Source: CAZIHO01 sp964538875 (GTDB lineage Bacteria; Pseudomonadota; Gammaproteobacteria; Chromatiales; Chromatiaceae). Taken from it: a stretch of 35,783 bases of DNA. The stretch is from NCBI GenBank assembly GCA_964538875.1, contig CAZIHO010000022.1, positions 1 to 35,783 of the forward strand, in the 5' to 3' direction. The position numbers and the translations under genes are program-made. This document shows positions 34,073 to 35,783 of this stretch, piece after piece; position 1 is the first letter of the stretch; the number at the start of each line of letters is the position of its first letter. The notes beneath the pieces were generated by a model. That model saw only the letters and a list, made by a program, of their open reading frames with translations. It had not been told where the DNA came from and made no database searches.

Positions 34073-35422
34073 TCAATCGCCCGGTTCGATCCGTTCCACC
34101 CGGCCCAGCAGGCTGCCTTTAGCCAGGCGTACCTGTATCCGGTCGCCCACCTGTAACTGTCCTGCGTCCCGCGTCAGGGGTCCATCCGGATAGCGATGGA
34201 CCAGGGCATAGCCCCGCCCCAGGGTGGCCAGGGGGCTGACCAGGTTCAGGGCCGCCGCCAGACGGGCCAACCGGGTTTGACGCCGTTCCAGAAGATGGGC
34301 CATGCTCCTGGCCAGACGGGTACGGGCGGCGGCCAACTGGAGGCCCCAGCGGGCCAGCCGATGGGCCGGCGTCAGGGCATGTAGGCGACTGGCCAGGAGT
34401 CCGAGACGGGTCTGGAGCCTGGTCAAGCGTCGCTCCATCTGGGCGCGCAGGCGGGTATCCAGGTCGTCCAACCGTTGCCGGCCCTGATTGAGGCGCGCCG
34501 CCGGATGTTGGACCCGCAAGCGCCGCTCCAGTACCGCAAGCCCGGCTCTGGCCTGCGCCAGGCAGCGCCGCTGGGCCAATCCAAGCCGTTGCCAGCAGGC
34601 GGCCAGCCGTTGGGCTTGCTCGCGTCGATCCGGCGAGGCTAGTTCCGCCGCTGCCGAGGGGGTTGGTGCGCGCCGGTCGGCGACCAGATCGGCGATAGTA
34701 AAGTCAATCTCGTGGCCGATACCACTGACCAGGGGAATGGGACAAGCGGCGATGGCCCGTGCTACCCCTTCGTCGTTGAAGGCGATGAGATCCTCAATCG
34801 AGCCACCGCCCCGCACCAGCAGCAGCAGGTCGCATTCGCGGCGCTCGCCGGCCACCTTGAGGGCCTGGACGATCTGCTGGGGCGCCGCCTCGCCTTGGAC
34901 CTGGACCGGATAGAGGACCACCGGCAGCGCCGGCCAACGGCGCTTGAGCACACTGAGCACGTCCCGGATGGCGGCCCCGGTGGGCGAGGTGATGACGCCG
35001 ACGCGCTGGGCAAAGGGAGGCAAGGGGAGCTTGCGCCCGGCGTCGAATAGGCCCTCCCCAGCCAGCTTTTGCTTGAGCCGCTCCCAAGCCAGACGCAGGG
35101 CGCCCTCCCCGGCCGGTTCCAGATGCTCGATCAACAGTTGGAAATCGCCCCGTCCTTCGTAGAGGCTGAGGCGCGCCCGCACCCGCACTTGGGCGCCGTT
35201 CTCCGGCCGCTGGCGTAGCCGCTGGCGTTGTGGCCGGAACAGGGCGCAGCGCACCTGGGCGTAGGCGTCCTTGAGGGTGAAATAGAGGTGACCGGATGCG
35301 GGGGCCGATAGGTTAGACACCTCGCCCTCCACCCACAGCAGGGGGAAACTCCCCTCCAGCACCGCGCGGGCTTCCGCGTTGAGCCGGGACACGCTATAGA
35401 CATCGGCGAGGGGCCGGGACAT
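34073..35422 (-). CDS. xseA: Exodeoxyribonuclease VII large subunit
   Basis: XseA is the catalytic subunit of exonuclease VII, which trims single-stranded DNA in repair and recombination together with several XseB chains. The 449-residue length fits (E. coli 456). The N-terminal OB fold is at about 8-105 (LLWVEGEVSNLSAPASGHLYFTLKD, then YEGRGDFQLLIEHLEPAGEGAL). The catalytic core has RVGVITSPTGAAIRDVLSVL, LLLLVRGGGSIEDLIAFNDE and VSGIGHEIDFTIADLVADRRAPTPSAAAEL. A long arginine-rich coiled coil (about 265-390) and a C-terminal GYALV domain follow. The start at 35422 gives the usual N-terminus (SRPLADVYSVSRLNAEARAVLE), with GGAG very close; an ATG at 35446 is possible. xseB lies about 30 kb away. 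Confidence 0.95.
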   Translation of the reverse strand: MSRPLADVYSVSRLNAEARAVLEGSFPLLWVEGEVSNLSAPASGHLYFTLKDAYAQVRCALFRPQRQRLRQRPENGAQVRVRARLSLYEGRGDFQLLIEHLEPAGEGALRLAWERLKQKLAGEGLFDAGRKLPLPPFAQRVGVITSPTGAAIRDVLSVLKRRWPALPVVLYPVQVQGEAAPQQIVQALKVAGERRECDLLLLVRGGGSIEDLIAFNDEGVARAIAACPIPLVSGIGHEIDFTIADLVADRRAPTPSAAAELASPDRREQAQRLAACWQRLGLAQRRCLAQARAGLAVLERRLRVQHPAARLNQGRQRLDDLDTRLRAQMERRLTRLQTRLGLLASRLHALTPAHRLARWGLQLAAARTRLARSMAHLLERRQTRLARLAAALNLVSPLATLGRGYALVHRYPDGPLTRDAGQLQVGDRIQVRLAKGSLLGRVERIEPGD

Positions 35423-35783
35423 GGCTCCGGTATCGAGCAACGGCATGGGGGACCAACAGCGACAACGATTGTTCTGGGCCGAATACAACCTCCCGGTCTA
35501 TTCGGGCGACGCTTACGGCCGGGACAGGCCCGGCCCTGGCTTGCGCGGCGGGACGCCGCGACCGGGCATCCTGGCTCCGGATCGGCCCGGTCCCTAGAAA
35601 TGGGCCGGGCTGAGAGCCGATCATTGTCCTGGTTTCTGGAACCCGCCACAACGAAAGGCGGTTCCCTAACCTGGCCCCGGTGGCGGTCCCCGTCAATGGA
35701 CTGGCGCGACGGATTCGCGCACCCATCGGCTCCCTGGCCTGTCGTTCCCCTAGACCGGCCGCCGTGGGACCACCAAATACTAG
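35423..35783. other. Upstream region of xseA to window end, no gene seen
   Basis: No credible coding region is visible. It contains a perfect hairpin with arms CGCGGCG (35544-35550) and CGCCGCG (35554-35560), and other GC-rich partial palindromes. In many gammaproteobacteria guaB is divergent from xseA, so a promoter region for a gene beyond the right edge is possible. An open frame on the minus strand at 35394-35726 has no recognisable content. Confidence 0.45.

Noticed and set aside
35394..35726. Possible minus-strand gene at the right end
   Set aside because: No domain or good ribosome binding site is visible, and it overlaps the xseA start in another frame.
15583..35760. The 11-base string CCTAGACCGGC near 15583 and again near 35749
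   Set aside because: Matches of this length are expected many times by chance in a 36-kb GC-rich window.

Overview
This window reads as a core chromosomal segment of a GC-rich gammaproteobacterium. The evidence is gene content and order: trmJ-cysE-iscRSUA-hscB with suhB divergent, yajC-secD-secF, xseB-ispA, an E. coli-like NAD-dependent GapA, and an SAH riboswitch, a class known from beta- and gammaproteobacteria. The tkt-gap-pgk-fba cluster with a 354-residue class II aldolase resembles the carbon-fixation or sugar-phosphate modules of autotrophic and methylotrophic lineages. No RuBisCO, phosphoribulokinase, hexulose-phosphate synthase or methane oxidation gene is present, so the order stays unresolved. 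I see no insertion sequence, prophage, CRISPR array, toxin-antitoxin pair or defence gene.

Layout. 1-1555: a chemoreceptor running off the left edge, preceded by a secreted Cache-like protein and a flagellar-type promoter candidate, all on the minus strand. 1642-3528: parE. 3673-5769: xseB, ispA and folE2 on the plus strand. 5939-6910: a secreted lytic transglycosylase. 6990-9650: clpB with a heat-shock promoter. 9676-14650: the iron-sulfur and cysteine block trmJ, cysE, iscR, iscS, iscU, iscA, hscB on the minus strand, with no hscA or fdx after hscB. 14732-15529: suhB. 15754-18946: yajC, secD, secF. 19103-21803: metK, SAH riboswitch, ahcY. 22061-23142: a secreted LprI-like protein and a thioredoxin-fold protein. 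23205-28940: a palindromic promoter, then tkt, gap, pgk, fba and a strong hairpin terminator. 28971-32382: modE divergent from modABC around a ModE operator. 32659-33510: an HDOD protein. 33839-34039: tRNA-Leu(CAG) with its own promoter and a terminator shared with xseA (34073-35422).

How the genes work together. MetK makes SAM; AhcY clears the SAH left by methylation and is controlled by an SAH-sensing leader. CysE supplies cysteine precursor to IscS, whose sulfur builds clusters on IscU under IscR control, and a strong IscR-type operator overlaps the cysE stop codon. The Tkt-Gap-Pgk-Fba enzymes interconvert triose and sugar phosphates and probably share one regulated promoter. ModE senses molybdate and represses modABC.

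Most of the window is well-known housekeeping. The parts that most deserve a second look are regulatory: the nested ATTAG/CTAAT palindromes at tkt, an 18-bp element shared by the cysE and iscR upstream regions, an extra ModE half-site over the modA ribosome binding site, and the two-gene chemoreceptor unit.
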